This document shows, one piece after another, positions 41,947-50,644 of a DNA stretch of 53,191 nucleotides (positions are counted from its first letter, which is position 1; the number at the start of each line of letters is the position of its first letter). The translations under genes and the position numbers were made by a program. The stretch is from Massilia sp. YIM B02443 (lineage in GTDB: Bacteria > Pseudomonadota > Gammaproteobacteria > Burkholderiales > Burkholderiaceae_D), in NCBI RefSeq assembly GCF_030411955.1, contig NZ_JASNRA010000012.1, positions 1 to 53,191 on the forward strand, in the 5' to 3' direction. The notes beneath the pieces were generated by a model that was not told the DNA's origin, made no database searches, and saw only the letters and a list, made by a program, of their open reading frames with translations.

Positions 41947-41965
41947 GCACACCACTACATTCGCT

Positions 41966-43576
41966 ATGCATTCCAAAATCCTTATCCTCGATTTCGGCTC
42001 CCAGGTCACCCAGCTGATCGCCCGCCGCGTGCGCGACGCCGGCGTGTTCTCCGAAGTCTTCCCCTACGACGTCAGCGACGAGTTCGTCCGCGAATACGGC
42101 GCCTCGGGCATCATCCTCTCGGGCAGCCACAACTCGACGCTCGAAGGCGACTCGCCGCGCGCGCCGCAAGCCGTGTTCGAAGCTGGCGTCCCGGTGCTGG
42201 GCATCTGCTACGGCATGCAGACCATGGCGGCCCAGCTGGGCGGCAAAGTCGAGAACGGCCTGAAGCGTGAATTCGGCTACGCTGAAGTGCGCGCCCGCGG
42301 CCATACGGCGCTGCTGAACGGCATCAACGACTTCGTCACGGGCGAAGGCCACGGCATGCTCAAGGTCTGGATGAGCCACGGCGACAAGGTGCTGGAGATG
42401 CCGGAAGGCTTCAAGCTGATGGGCTCGACCGACAGCTGCCCGATCGCCGCCATGGCCGACGAAGAGCGCCGTTTCTACGCGCTGCAGTTCCATCCGGAAG
42501 TGACCCACACCTCGCAGGGCGAAGCCATCATCGGCCGCTTCGTGCACGAGATCTGCGGCTGCAAGTCGGACTGGAACATGCCTGACTACATCGGCGAAGC
42601 CGTCGCCAAGATCCGCGAACAGGTTGGCACCGACGAAGTCATCCTGGGCCTGTCCGGCGGCGTCGACTCGAGCGTGGCCGCGGCCCTGATCCACCGCGCC
42701 ATCGGCGACCAGCTGACCTGCGTGTTCGTCGACCACGGCCTGCTGCGCAAGGACGAGGGCAAGATGGTGATGAACATGTTCGAGAAGAACCTGGGCGTCA
42801 AGGTCGTGCGTATCGATGCCGAGGCGCAGTTCATGGGCCATCTGGCCGGTGTCACCGATCCGGAACAGAAGCGCAAGATCATCGGCCGTGAATTCGTCGA
42901 AGTGTTCCAGGTCGAAGCGGGCAAGCTGACCAATGCCAAGTGGCTGGCGCAGGGCACCATCTATCCGGACGTGATCGAATCGGCCGGCAAAGGTAAAAAG
43001 GGCCAGACCATCAAGAGCCACCACAACGTGGGCGGCTTGCCGGAAACCCTGAACCTGAAACTGCTCGAGCCGCTGCGCGAACTGTTCAAGGACGAAGTGC
43101 GCAAGCTCGGCGTGGCGCTGGGGCTGCCGCACGATATGGTCTACCGTCACCCGTTCCCGGGCCCGGGCCTGGGCGTGCGCATCCTGGGCGAAGTGAAGAA
43201 GGAATATGCCGACCTGCTGCGCGAAGCGGATGCCATCTTCATCGAAGAACTGCGCAACACCCCGTTCGAAGTGCCGCACGTGCCGGGCATCGACGCCGGC
43301 AAGGCGCCGATCAACTGGTATGAGGCGACCAGCCAGGCCTTTGCCGTGTTCCTGCCGGTGAAGTCGGTGGGTGTGATGGGCGACGGCCGTACCTATGAGT
43401 ATGTGGTTGCGCTGCGCGCGGTGCAGACGCTGGACTTCATGACGGCGCAGTGGGCGCATCTGCCGCACTCGCTGCTGGGCAAGGTGTCGAACCGGATCAT
43501 CAATGAAGTGCGTGGCCTGAACCGGGTTGTGTACGACATATCGGGTAAGCCGCCGGCGACGATCGAGTGGGAATGA
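41966..43576 (+). CDS. guaA: GMP synthase (glutamine-hydrolysing)
   Basis: 536 aa. It aminates XMP to GMP. The N-terminal class I amidotransferase has Cys81 in [12 protein letters not shown] and the His-x-Glu pair in [10 protein letters not shown]; the ATP pyrophosphatase domain has the [15 protein letters not shown] loop at about residue 230; the C-terminal dimerisation domain ends IEWE. The start [13 protein letters not shown] is clear by family length; a longer frame from 41921 reads through REP R9. No Shine-Dalgarno is visible before the ATG, which is unusual for such a gene. Confidence 0.97.
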   Translation: MHSKILILDFGSQVTQLIARRVRDAGVFSEVFPYDVSDEFVREYGASGIILSGSHNSTLEGDSPRAPQAVFEAGVPVLGICYGMQTMAAQLGGKVENGLKREFGYAEVRARGHTALLNGINDFVTGEGHGMLKVWMSHGDKVLEMPEGFKLMGSTDSCPIAAMADEERRFYALQFHPEVTHTSQGEAIIGRFVHEICGCKSDWNMPDYIGEAVAKIREQVGTDEVILGLSGGVDSSVAAALIHRAIGDQLTCVFVDHGLLRKDEGKMVMNMFEKNLGVKVVRIDAEAQFMGHLAGVTDPEQKRKIIGREFVEVFQVEAGKLTNAKWLAQGTIYPDVIESAGKGKKGQTIKSHHNVGGLPETLNLKLLEPLRELFKDEVRKLGVALGLPHDMVYRHPFPGPGLGVRILGEVKKEYADLLREADAIFIEELRNTPFEVPHVPGIDAGKAPINWYEATSQAFAVFLPVKSVGVMGDGRTYEYVVALRAVQTLDFMTAQWAHLPHSLLGKVSNRIINEVRGLNRVVYDISGKPPATIEWE

Positions 43577-43604
43577 GTTTCATAAAGAGATTATTCTTCT
43601 GAAG

Positions 43605-43635
43605 TTTAAAAAGGCTCGCTTCGGCGAGCTTTTTT
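43605..43635 (+). terminator. Rho-independent terminator after guaA
   Basis: GCTCGC, TTCG tetraloop, GCGAGC, then six T, with an A-run before the stem, about 35 bases after the guaA stop. It may serve the convergent immunity-like gene as well. Confidence 0.92.
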
Positions 43636-43702
43636 ACAAGCTTTAGCGTTCTGCCATGTGCTGCCTTGGCGCGGTTTGCAGCTCGGGCGTAAGATGTATC
43701 CA

Positions 43703-44762
43703 TCAGCGATGTGCGGTCAACCTTGGTTCGTCCAGCAGTTTCGCCTTGAACGCCATAATCTGTTCGGCGGGTACGTCGAGCCGCTGAAGCCATTCGGTGG
43801 CAGCCCGGCCGATGAGCCGCGACTCGCTGTTGGCGGACGCGTAGTGCAGCCCAACCTCTGGAGTGCGAATGCGCTGCAAGAGCATATTGGGTAGTACGAG
43901 TAATGCTGGGAGTGGCGCATCTGCCGGCGCGGGCTCGGGCCGTGGACCGGCTTGGATAACAACGCCATCGCCATAACCGTGTAGCCCGAACCAGTCCATT
44001 GGCAATTCCGAGCGTAAAGTCGATTCGCCACCTATCTTCTCAAGATAGCCATGGCTGATCGCTGTGAGCCATCCGACAGTCTTGATTCCTTGGTGTGCAT
44101 TGGTTGCGCCAGCAATTAAGCTTCCTGCGTCGAAACCGCGTAGTTTTGACGTCAGGAACGCCTCGAATGCCTGATTCTCCATGTCGCGCAAGGCCGAAAG
44201 CACCAAGCCGTGCCCGGCATAGCCGTGGACGGCGCGCAAGCGTCGCGCGAATTCGACAAACAGGTTTACAAATGTGGAAGGCTGTTCCTCGACGAACAGT
44301 AGCGGTACGGCAAAACGCAAGCCGCATAGGCCCCAGTCGCCCATACTGGCTTGCCAAGCCGGTAGGCCAGTCACTCGGAACTCCCACGGCCCGGCGTCAT
44401 GCTCCTGTTGGCCGCTTGTGTAGTGAAAGCTCAGCCCGTCATCCTCGTCCATGGCCGCGAGCATTGCATCAAGCCGCTTCGCTTTCGCGACCGACTGCTT
44501 ACTCGGACCCTCAGGAGGATCTTCGCGAAAAAGCCAAGTTAACTCCGGTTTGACCTTAAGCTCGTAGGAATCGAAGCACGCTGCGATAGCGTCACGTACT
44601 GCGGATAGGTGCGCGTCAGTAAAAAAACAACGTACCCACAATGGCCGGCACACACCCTACATAGGGTTGCGCCCCCTTTTTGGTCAGCAGCCCGCCGGGT
44701 ATGTTCATCGCACCAGGGTTATTGCGCATCAGTTCAAGCGGGTCAAACGTTAACTCGGTCAT
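43703..44762 (-). pseudogene. DUF3396-like (type VI immunity-like) gene, frameshifted
   Basis: Two overlapping minus-strand frames make one protein of about 352 aa. Frame one starts at 44762 with a good AAGGA site and reads MTELTFDPLELMRNNPGAMN to VPAIVGTLFF, then stops at 44616. The second frame continues TDAHLSAVRDAIAACFDSYELKV to the end at 43703. The join is a run of seven T on the coding strand (44621-44627); one T fewer would restore the frame. The long part resembles DUF3396 proteins, several of which are immunity proteins for type VI effectors; this match is from memory. GC is lower than neighbours, suggesting transfer. No effector gene adjoins. Confidence 0.65.
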
Positions 44763-45192
44763 CTCTTATCCTTAAAACGCGGGTTACGCGGCTGGGGGAG
44801 GACGTCTGGTCGCTACCACGTAGAGCCGACTAAGCAGCGCCGCCGCTAGGTCAAGTTCTTCACTGGAACCATCGATTTTTCCGGCTCCCGCTGGTTGCAG
44901 TCACAATCGTCGAGCTCGAGCTCTACCATTTTGACCGATCCCGGACAATGCGGATGCAGGCATCGCGTTGTCCTGATCCGTATGGGGCGCCTGGAAACTT
45001 CATTTCTACCACCTGCTTGATGTTGCCCTGAGTCGGAGGTCTCGCGGGGGCATTAACGATCACGACATCAGGCCCCCGAGTATGCCCGCTGCACGGCGCC
45101 CTCACGTGTTCGCTGCGTCGATTGCATGCGGCGACGCGTGCGCCGGCTCGATCCAGAAAAGTCGACAATATGGTCTTATTGATCGAGCAATC
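44763..45192. other. Intergenic region between immunity-like gene and histidine kinase
   Basis: About 430 bases without a supported gene. On the minus strand a stop-free stretch ending at 44784 reads GSSEELDLAAALLSRLYVVA and looks protein-like but has no start codon; it could be the tail of a deleted upstream gene. Base composition is mixed. No repeat, terminator or convincing promoter was found. Confidence 0.5.
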
Positions 45193-47271
45193 ATGGTTTC
45201 CGATATCCTTTTCAACGCGGCTTTTCACGGTTCCCCAATTGGCCAATATCTGCTGGCCCCGACCGAGAAACTCGAAATTCTTGCGGTCAACGACGCTTTC
45301 CTGAGGTCCGTCTCGCGCCGTCGCGAAGACTTGCTGGGCATGCCCTTGTTCGAGGTGCTCGGCGATGACCCGAACGATCCCGGCGTCACTGCGGTGCGCG
45401 ACCTTGGCGGGTCGATCCGGACGGCCATCGAAACCGGGCAATCCCAGTCGATGCCGGTGCAGCGCTATCCGATCGAGATGCACAAGGATGGACAGACCTG
45501 GTTCGAAGACATGTACTGGAGCGCCACCAATACGCCGGTCTACGACGCCGAGGGCGTTCTGACCTGCGTGTCGCACACGACGATCAACATTACCGCCCAG
45601 GTGCTGGCCGAGCAAGCCTTGCGCCTGAGCCGTGAGGAAGCGCTGCGCAACGCGCAGATGGCCGAGTCGGAACGGGCTCACCTGGCGGGTGTGCTGCGCG
45701 CCGCGCCGGTGGGCGTGCTGGTGGTCGACAACGCGCTATCGGTCTTGCATCGTAACCCGGCGCACGAAGCGATGTTCGGCGCGACGCTGCCGGGGTCGTC
45801 GAGACAGATCGACTTCAGCCATTGGCATGGCTGGTTCATCGATGGTCCGCGCGCTGGCCGCAAGCTCGAGCCGCACGAATGGTCTTTACAGCGCGCCCGC
45901 GCTGGCGAAGTGGTCGAGCAAAGCCTGTTGCGCGTCAGGACGTTCGGTGTGGAGCCAGAGCAGCGCATGCTGATGGTGTCGGCTGCACCGATCGTCGACG
46001 CCGGCGGCGCCAGAGTCGGCGCGGTGGCCGTCGCGATGGATATCGAAGCGAGAGTGCGCGCGGAGGATGCGCTGAAAGAGGCCGACCGCCGCAAGGACGA
46101 ATTCCTGGCCATGCTGGCCCATGAACTGCGCAATCCGCTGGCGCCGATCGGCGCCGCTGCATCGCTGCTGGCGCATGACGGCGCCAATGTCGATCATGTC
46201 CGCCGCTCGAGCGCCGTCATCACGCGCCAGGTGCAGCACATGACGGGCCTGGTCAACGAATTGCTCGACGTCGCGCGGGTGACGCGTGGCTTGATTACCC
46301 TGGACAAGGCGGTTCTGGACGCGAAGCGGATCGTCGCCGAGGCGCTGGAACAAATGCGGCCGGTGCTTGAATCGCGCGGGCATACGCTGCAGGTCAGCCA
46401 GCCGCCATCGCCTGCCTTCGTGGAAGGCGACCACAAACGGCTGGTGCAGGTGCTGGCCAACCTGCTCAACAACGCAGCGAAGTTCACGCCCGCAGGCGGT
46501 ACCATCGGGGTCGAGCTGGCGATCGACCCGCACCATGTGCGGATGGCGGTCCAGGACAATGGCATCGGCATGAGCCAGCAACTGATCGACCAGGCGTTCG
46601 AACTGTTCTCGCAGGCCGAGCGCACGTCGGACCGCTCCCAGGGTAGCCTCGGCATCGGTCTTGCGCTGGTACGCAGTCTGGTGCAGTTGCACGGAGGGCA
46701 TGTGAACGCGGAGAGCGCCGGCGTGGGGCATGGCACGCGCTTTACCGTGTGCCTGCCCAGGCTGGACATCGATCGGCTGCCGGCGGCGGCACTGGACCGG
46801 ACAGATCTTCGCACCGCCCAGCACCGGCTGAGGATCCTGCTGGTCGACGACAACGAAGACGGCTTGATGATGCTGGAAATGCTGCTGGCGTCGATGGGGC
46901 ACGACGTCGTGAGCACCTCGCAGCCGCGCGAGGTCATGGCGCGCGCGCGCCTTGCAGCCGGACGTCTGCCTGCTCGACATCGGCTTGCCGGACATCGACG
47001 GCTTGACGCTGGCCGGCATGTTGCGCGCGGATCCGGTAACGCGGACAGCGGTGTTGATGGCGATGTCCGGATACGGGCAGGAAGCCGACCGGCAGGCGGC
47101 GCTGGCGGCGGGTTTCGAGCGCTATTTCGTCAAACCTGTCGAGGTACAAGACCTGACGGAGGCGTTTTCCGCCATCGGACGCCGGGGGCGCGACGTCGTG
47201 TGACGCCGGAACGGTCGGCCTCGGTGAAGCAGACAATTCAGAGGCTGAGCTCGCCATCGCGGCGCGCATAG
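45193..47271 (+). CDS. PAS hybrid sensor histidine kinase with frameshifted receiver
   Basis: Start MVSDILFNAAFHGSPIGQ at 45193; 692 aa as read. Two PAS domains (about 12-140 and 165-290), then HisKA with His310 in LAMLAHELRNPLAP, and HATPase_c with N box LLNNAAKF, DNGIGM and SLGIGLALV. A receiver begins at RILLVDDNEDG (about 547), but after a (GC)6 run at 46939-46950 the frame changes and the remaining residues are unrelated Arg-rich sequence. Adding one GC unit would join it to the correct receiver end at 47203. The kinase core is intact; phosphorelay to its own receiver is lost. No transmembrane segment is seen. Confidence 0.85.
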   Translation: MVSDILFNAAFHGSPIGQYLLAPTEKLEILAVNDAFLRSVSRRREDLLGMPLFEVLGDDPNDPGVTAVRDLGGSIRTAIETGQSQSMPVQRYPIEMHKDGQTWFEDMYWSATNTPVYDAEGVLTCVSHTTINITAQVLAEQALRLSREEALRNAQMAESERAHLAGVLRAAPVGVLVVDNALSVLHRNPAHEAMFGATLPGSSRQIDFSHWHGWFIDGPRAGRKLEPHEWSLQRARAGEVVEQSLLRVRTFGVEPEQRMLMVSAAPIVDAGGARVGAVAVAMDIEARVRAEDALKEADRRKDEFLAMLAHELRNPLAPIGAAASLLAHDGANVDHVRRSSAVITRQVQHMTGLVNELLDVARVTRGLITLDKAVLDAKRIVAEALEQMRPVLESRGHTLQVSQPPSPAFVEGDHKRLVQVLANLLNNAAKFTPAGGTIGVELAIDPHHVRMAVQDNGIGMSQQLIDQAFELFSQAERTSDRSQGSLGIGLALVRSLVQLHGGHVNAESAGVGHGTRFTVCLPRLDIDRLPAAALDRTDLRTAQHRLRILLVDDNEDGLMMLEMLLASMGHDVVSTSQPREVMARARLAAGRLPARHRLAGHRRLDAGRHVARGSGNADSGVDGDVRIRAGSRPAGGAGGGFRALFRQTCRGTRPDGGVFRHRTPGARRRVTPERSASVKQTIQRLSSPSRRA
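46952..47203 (+). pseudogene. Detached receiver half of the hybrid kinase
   Basis: Frame two after the GC repeat reads LQPDVCLLDIGLPDIDGLTL, with the phospho-acceptor Asp in LLDIGLPDIDG, then MAMSGYGQEADRQAALAAGF and YFVKPVEV with the conserved Lys. It has no start of its own. The TGA at 47201-47203 is the natural end, since the frame-one end at 47271 would overlap the convergent transporter gene. Confidence 0.8.
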
Positions 47272-48215
47272 CGCTGCGCGATCGCCGCGCATACCATCAG
47301 CTGCATCGGGTGATACAGCATGATTGGCAGCACCACCGCCCCGACCAGATCAGCCGCGAACAGCACCTGGGCCATCGGCACCCCGCTCGCAAGGCTTTTC
47401 TGCGCGCCGCAGAACACGATCGTCGCCTCGTCCCCGGTGCCCATGCCAAGCCGGCGCGCGCCCAGCCGGGCAAGCATGATCGCGAGCGCCAGCAACGACG
47501 CGACCAGCGCCACCAGGCCGGCCAGGGCGGGCAGTGGCAGGCGCTGCCACAGGCCCTGGATCACTGACGCGCTGAAGGCGGTATACACCACCAGCAGGAC
47601 GGTGCCGCGGTCGATATGGCTCAGCATTGGTTTGTGACGTCCGACCCAGGCGCCGATCCAGCGCCGCGCGACCTGGCCGGCAATAAAGGGCAGCAACAGC
47701 TGCGCCACCACCGGGCCGATCGACGACAGCGCGGCGGCCGGCGCGCCGTGGGTCGCCATCAGCATGCCGGCGATGAGCGGCGTCACGACGATGCCGATCA
47801 TCGTCGAGGCCGAGGCGCTGCACACCGCCGCCGGCACGTTGCCGCGCGCCAGGGAGCTCAATGCGATCGACGACTGGATCGTCGACGGCAGCGCACACAG
47901 GAACAGGACGCCAAGGTACAGCTCGGGCGTCGTGATCAGACCGGCAATCGGCTGCAGCGCCAGGCCGAGCAGCGGATAAAGGACGAAGGTGGTGGCCAGG
48001 ATGCAGGCATGCAGCCGCCAGTGCAAGGCGCCCTGGCGGACGGCGTCTCCAGAGAGCTTGACGCCGTGCAGGAAGAACATCGCGCCCACCGCGACCTTGG
48101 TCAGCACGCCGAAGACGTCGCCCCAGATACCGGAGCAGGGCAGCAGGCTGGCCAGCGCCACCGTGGCCAGCAGGCTGAGCGTGAAATTGTCGGGCAAGTA
48201 TCGGGGACGCTGCAT
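47238..48215 (-). CDS. Bile acid:sodium symporter-like transporter (SBF-like, YfeH type)
   Basis: 325 aa with about ten hydrophobic segments from residue 12 to 320. The SBF-like pattern is seen in AMFFLHGVKLSG, LCALPSTIQSSIALSSLARGN (crossover helix) and CGAQKSLASGVPMAQVLF. The start MQRPRYLPDNFTL is chosen because a longer frame (to 48425) begins with about 70 residues of Arg/Cys-rich non-family sequence. YfeH-type members have no confirmed substrate. Convergent with the histidine kinase. Confidence 0.9.
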   Translation of the reverse strand: MQRPRYLPDNFTLSLLATVALASLLPCSGIWGDVFGVLTKVAVGAMFFLHGVKLSGDAVRQGALHWRLHACILATTFVLYPLLGLALQPIAGLITTPELYLGVLFLCALPSTIQSSIALSSLARGNVPAAVCSASASTMIGIVVTPLIAGMLMATHGAPAAALSSIGPVVAQLLLPFIAGQVARRWIGAWVGRHKPMLSHIDRGTVLLVVYTAFSASVIQGLWQRLPLPALAGLVALVASLLALAIMLARLGARRLGMGTGDEATIVFCGAQKSLASGVPMAQVLFAADLVGAVVLPIMLYHPMQLMVCAAIAQRYARRDGELSL

Positions 48216-48556
48216 GCGATGGGCCGGAATCCGAAAGGCGCAAAGGATAGCAGGTCTGGAGCGGCCGACCCAGCCCGATCGCTGGCGCCCGCAACCAGAT
48301 GCTGCGTCGATCGGCCCGGCTGCCGGCGCACCCAGTCGGCAACGTGCGTGAAGGTCATGCGCCCAGATCCCACATATGCAAATCAAGCGTTGTCCGATGG
48401 CAACGAACCGTGACTGAACAGACATCAGTTGTTTTTTCGATTGAATTCGTACGGGGTAAATGGTCCGAAACTGGTAACCTTAGTTCCCCTCGGAAATTTA
48501 AGTGGTCGGTGTGGAAGTCGCAGTCTGCGCCGCCGCCTCTTGCCAACACAGTAATA
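48216..48556. other. Divergent spacer, transporter / chemoreceptor
   Basis: About 340 bases. The part next to the chemoreceptor (about 48410-48510) is distinctly AT-richer and should hold its promoter. I looked for a flagellar sigma-28 pattern (GCCGATAA-type -10) and a good sigma-70 pair and found neither. Nothing else is recognisable. Confidence 0.4.
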
Positions 48557-50641
48557 ATGACGCCAACCACCACTCTCGCTTCCCTCGACAGCCGGCTCGA
48601 CCTGGCCCACGCCGCCCTCGACGCGATCCAGCGCACCCAGGCCGTGGTCGAGTTCGACATGAAGGGCCATGTCCTGCACGCCAACCAGAACTTCCTCGAC
48701 GCGATGGGCTATGCGCTGAGCGAGATCGTAGGCCGTCACCACCGCCTGTTCTGCGCGCCGGACTACGTCGCCTCCCAAGCCTACGAGCTGTTCTGGGAAA
48801 CGCTGCGCAGCGGCCATCCGGGGCAGGGCGAATACATGCGCCTGGGGCGCGACGGCAAGCCGGTCTGGCTGCAAGCGACCTACAATCCGGTGTTCGACGG
48901 CGAGGGACGGCCGATCAAGGTGATCAAGTTCGCCACCGACATCACCCAGTCGCGCCGGCAACAGGCCGAGAACGCGGCCAAGATCGATGCCATCAACCGG
49001 GTGCAGGCCGTGATCGAGTTCGGCCTCGACGGGAGCATCCTCGACGCCAACCAACGGTTCCTGGAGACGCTCGGCTATTCGCTCGACGAGTTGCGCGGCC
49101 AGCACCACCGGCTGTTCTGCGACCCTGCGTACGCCGCGTCGCCCGAATACGCGCTGTTCTGGGCTCACCTGGGCAAGGGCGAAGTCCACGCGGGCCAGTT
49201 CAAGCGCCGCCACAAGAGCGGGCGCGACGTCTGGATCAGCGCCTCGTACAACCCGGTGTTCGGCGCGGACGGCAAGCCCTGCAAGGTGATCAAGTACGCC
49301 ACCGACATTACCGCCCAGACCGAGCGCAACGCCGAGTACGAAGGAAAGAGCCAGGCGATCGACCGGGTCCAGGCGGTGATCGAATTCGACCTGCAGGGCA
49401 GGGTCTTGAGCGCGAACGCCAACTTCCTCGACGCCATGGGCTACAGCCTGGACGAGATCCGGGGCCAGCATCACCGCCTGTTCTGCGACCCGGTGCTGGC
49501 CGGTTCGGCCGAATACCTGGCGTTCTGGGACCGCCTGGGACGCGGCGAATTCAACGCCGGCGAATACCGCCGCGTGACCCGTGCCGGCAACGACATCTGG
49601 CTGATGGCGTCCTACAATCCGGTGTTCGACGCCGACGGCAAGCCATTCAAGATCGTCAAGTTCGCCACCGACATCACGCTGCAGAAACGCCGCGATGCCG
49701 AGATCAAGGGCAAGCTGGAATCGATCGGACGCTCCCAGGCCGTGATCGAATTCGACTTGCGCGGCAATGTGCTGAGCGCCAACGATAACTTCCTGCGCAC
49801 CATGGGCTATACCGCCGACGAAGTGGCCGGCGTCCATCACAGCATGTTCTGCGATCCGGCGCTGGTCAAGAGCGCCGCCTACCGCCATTTCTGGGCCAAC
49901 CTGGCGCAGGGCCAGTTCCAGTCGGGGCGCTTCCAGCGGCGCGGCAAGCACGATGCCGACATCTGGATCGTGGCTACCTACAATCCGATCTTCGACGTCG
50001 ACGGCAAGCCGTACAAGGTGGTCAAGTTCGCCATGGACGTGACCGAGCAGGTGCACCGCGAAGAAATGATCAGCGCCAAGGTGAGCGCCATTTCCGGCGT
50101 GCTGAACGAGCTGTCGCAGTCGATCGCGCAGATCGCCCGGGGTTCGGAGAATTCGAGCGGCCTGGCTGCGCGCACCCAGCTGGACGCGGTCGAAGGCAGC
50201 AAGCTGCTCGCGCGCTCGCGCCAGTCGATCCAGGCGGTCGAGCACGCGTCCAGCGACGTGCGCGAGATTATCGACACCATCGGCGACATCGCCGGCCAGA
50301 CCCATCTGCTGGCGTTCAACGCGGCGATCGAGGCGGCGCGCGCGGGCGAGCACGGCAAGGGGTTCTCGGTGGTCGCCAACGAAGTGCGCAAGCTGGCCGA
50401 GAAGTCGGCGCTGGCGGCGCGCGAAATCGCCAAGCTGATCAACGAGACCGTGGTTCGGGTCGGCGAGGGCGCGCGGCTCTCGGGCGAGGTCGAGGAGGCA
50501 TTCGGGCGCATCGTCGAGTCGGCCGAACGCACCAGCGAATCGATCGGCAGCATCCATGCCTCGACCAGCGCCCAGGCCAGCGCCACGCGCAATGCCTCGA
50601 CCCTGCTGAGCGAGCTCGAACAGATCGCCACGGAGCGCTGA
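48557..50641 (+). CDS. Soluble methyl-accepting chemotaxis protein with four tandem PAS repeats
   Basis: 694 aa, no transmembrane helix. Residues 23-510 are four PAS domains of exactly 122 residues each, starting [33 protein letters not shown] and [11 protein letters not shown] (first codons at 48623, 48989, 49355, 49721). Each has a HHxxFC motif and a YNP[VI]F..DGKP..V.KFA.D[IV]T end. A short MCP signalling domain follows (about 515-694) with the hairpin tip [31 protein letters not shown]. There is no CheR-binding pentapeptide at the C-terminus. The ATG lacks a Shine-Dalgarno. A CheW-repeat gene begins after 3 bases, so the two should act together on an internal signal. Confidence 0.93.
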   Translation: MTPTTTLASLDSRLDLAHAALDAIQRTQAVVEFDMKGHVLHANQNFLDAMGYALSEIVGRHHRLFCAPDYVASQAYELFWETLRSGHPGQGEYMRLGRDGKPVWLQATYNPVFDGEGRPIKVIKFATDITQSRRQQAENAAKIDAINRVQAVIEFGLDGSILDANQRFLETLGYSLDELRGQHHRLFCDPAYAASPEYALFWAHLGKGEVHAGQFKRRHKSGRDVWISASYNPVFGADGKPCKVIKYATDITAQTERNAEYEGKSQAIDRVQAVIEFDLQGRVLSANANFLDAMGYSLDEIRGQHHRLFCDPVLAGSAEYLAFWDRLGRGEFNAGEYRRVTRAGNDIWLMASYNPVFDADGKPFKIVKFATDITLQKRRDAEIKGKLESIGRSQAVIEFDLRGNVLSANDNFLRTMGYTADEVAGVHHSMFCDPALVKSAAYRHFWANLAQGQFQSGRFQRRGKHDADIWIVATYNPIFDVDGKPYKVVKFAMDVTEQVHREEMISAKVSAISGVLNELSQSIAQIARGSENSSGLAARTQLDAVEGSKLLARSRQSIQAVEHASSDVREIIDTIGDIAGQTHLLAFNAAIEAARAGEHGKGFSVVANEVRKLAEKSALAAREIAKLINETVVRVGEGARLSGEVEEAFGRIVESAERTSESIGSIHASTSAQASATRNASTLLSELEQIATER

Positions 50642-50644
50642 GCA

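Noticed and set aside
44638..44660. Palindrome-like CCCTACATAGGG as another REP
   Set aside because: It lacks the ACGCGT tail and stem and lies inside the immunity-like reading frame.
44784..44900. Small minus-strand gene ending ATRRPPPAA
   Set aside because: No start codon in frame and no ribosome site; kept only as a possible remnant.
48216..48556. Sigma-28 promoter for the chemoreceptor
   Set aside because: No GCCGATAA-type -10 with a suitable -35 was found.
48623..50086. Repeat array read as a DNA-level tandem repeat or CRISPR-like structure
   Set aside because: The periodicity is fully explained by four coding PAS domains; spacers are not unique and repeats are not short.
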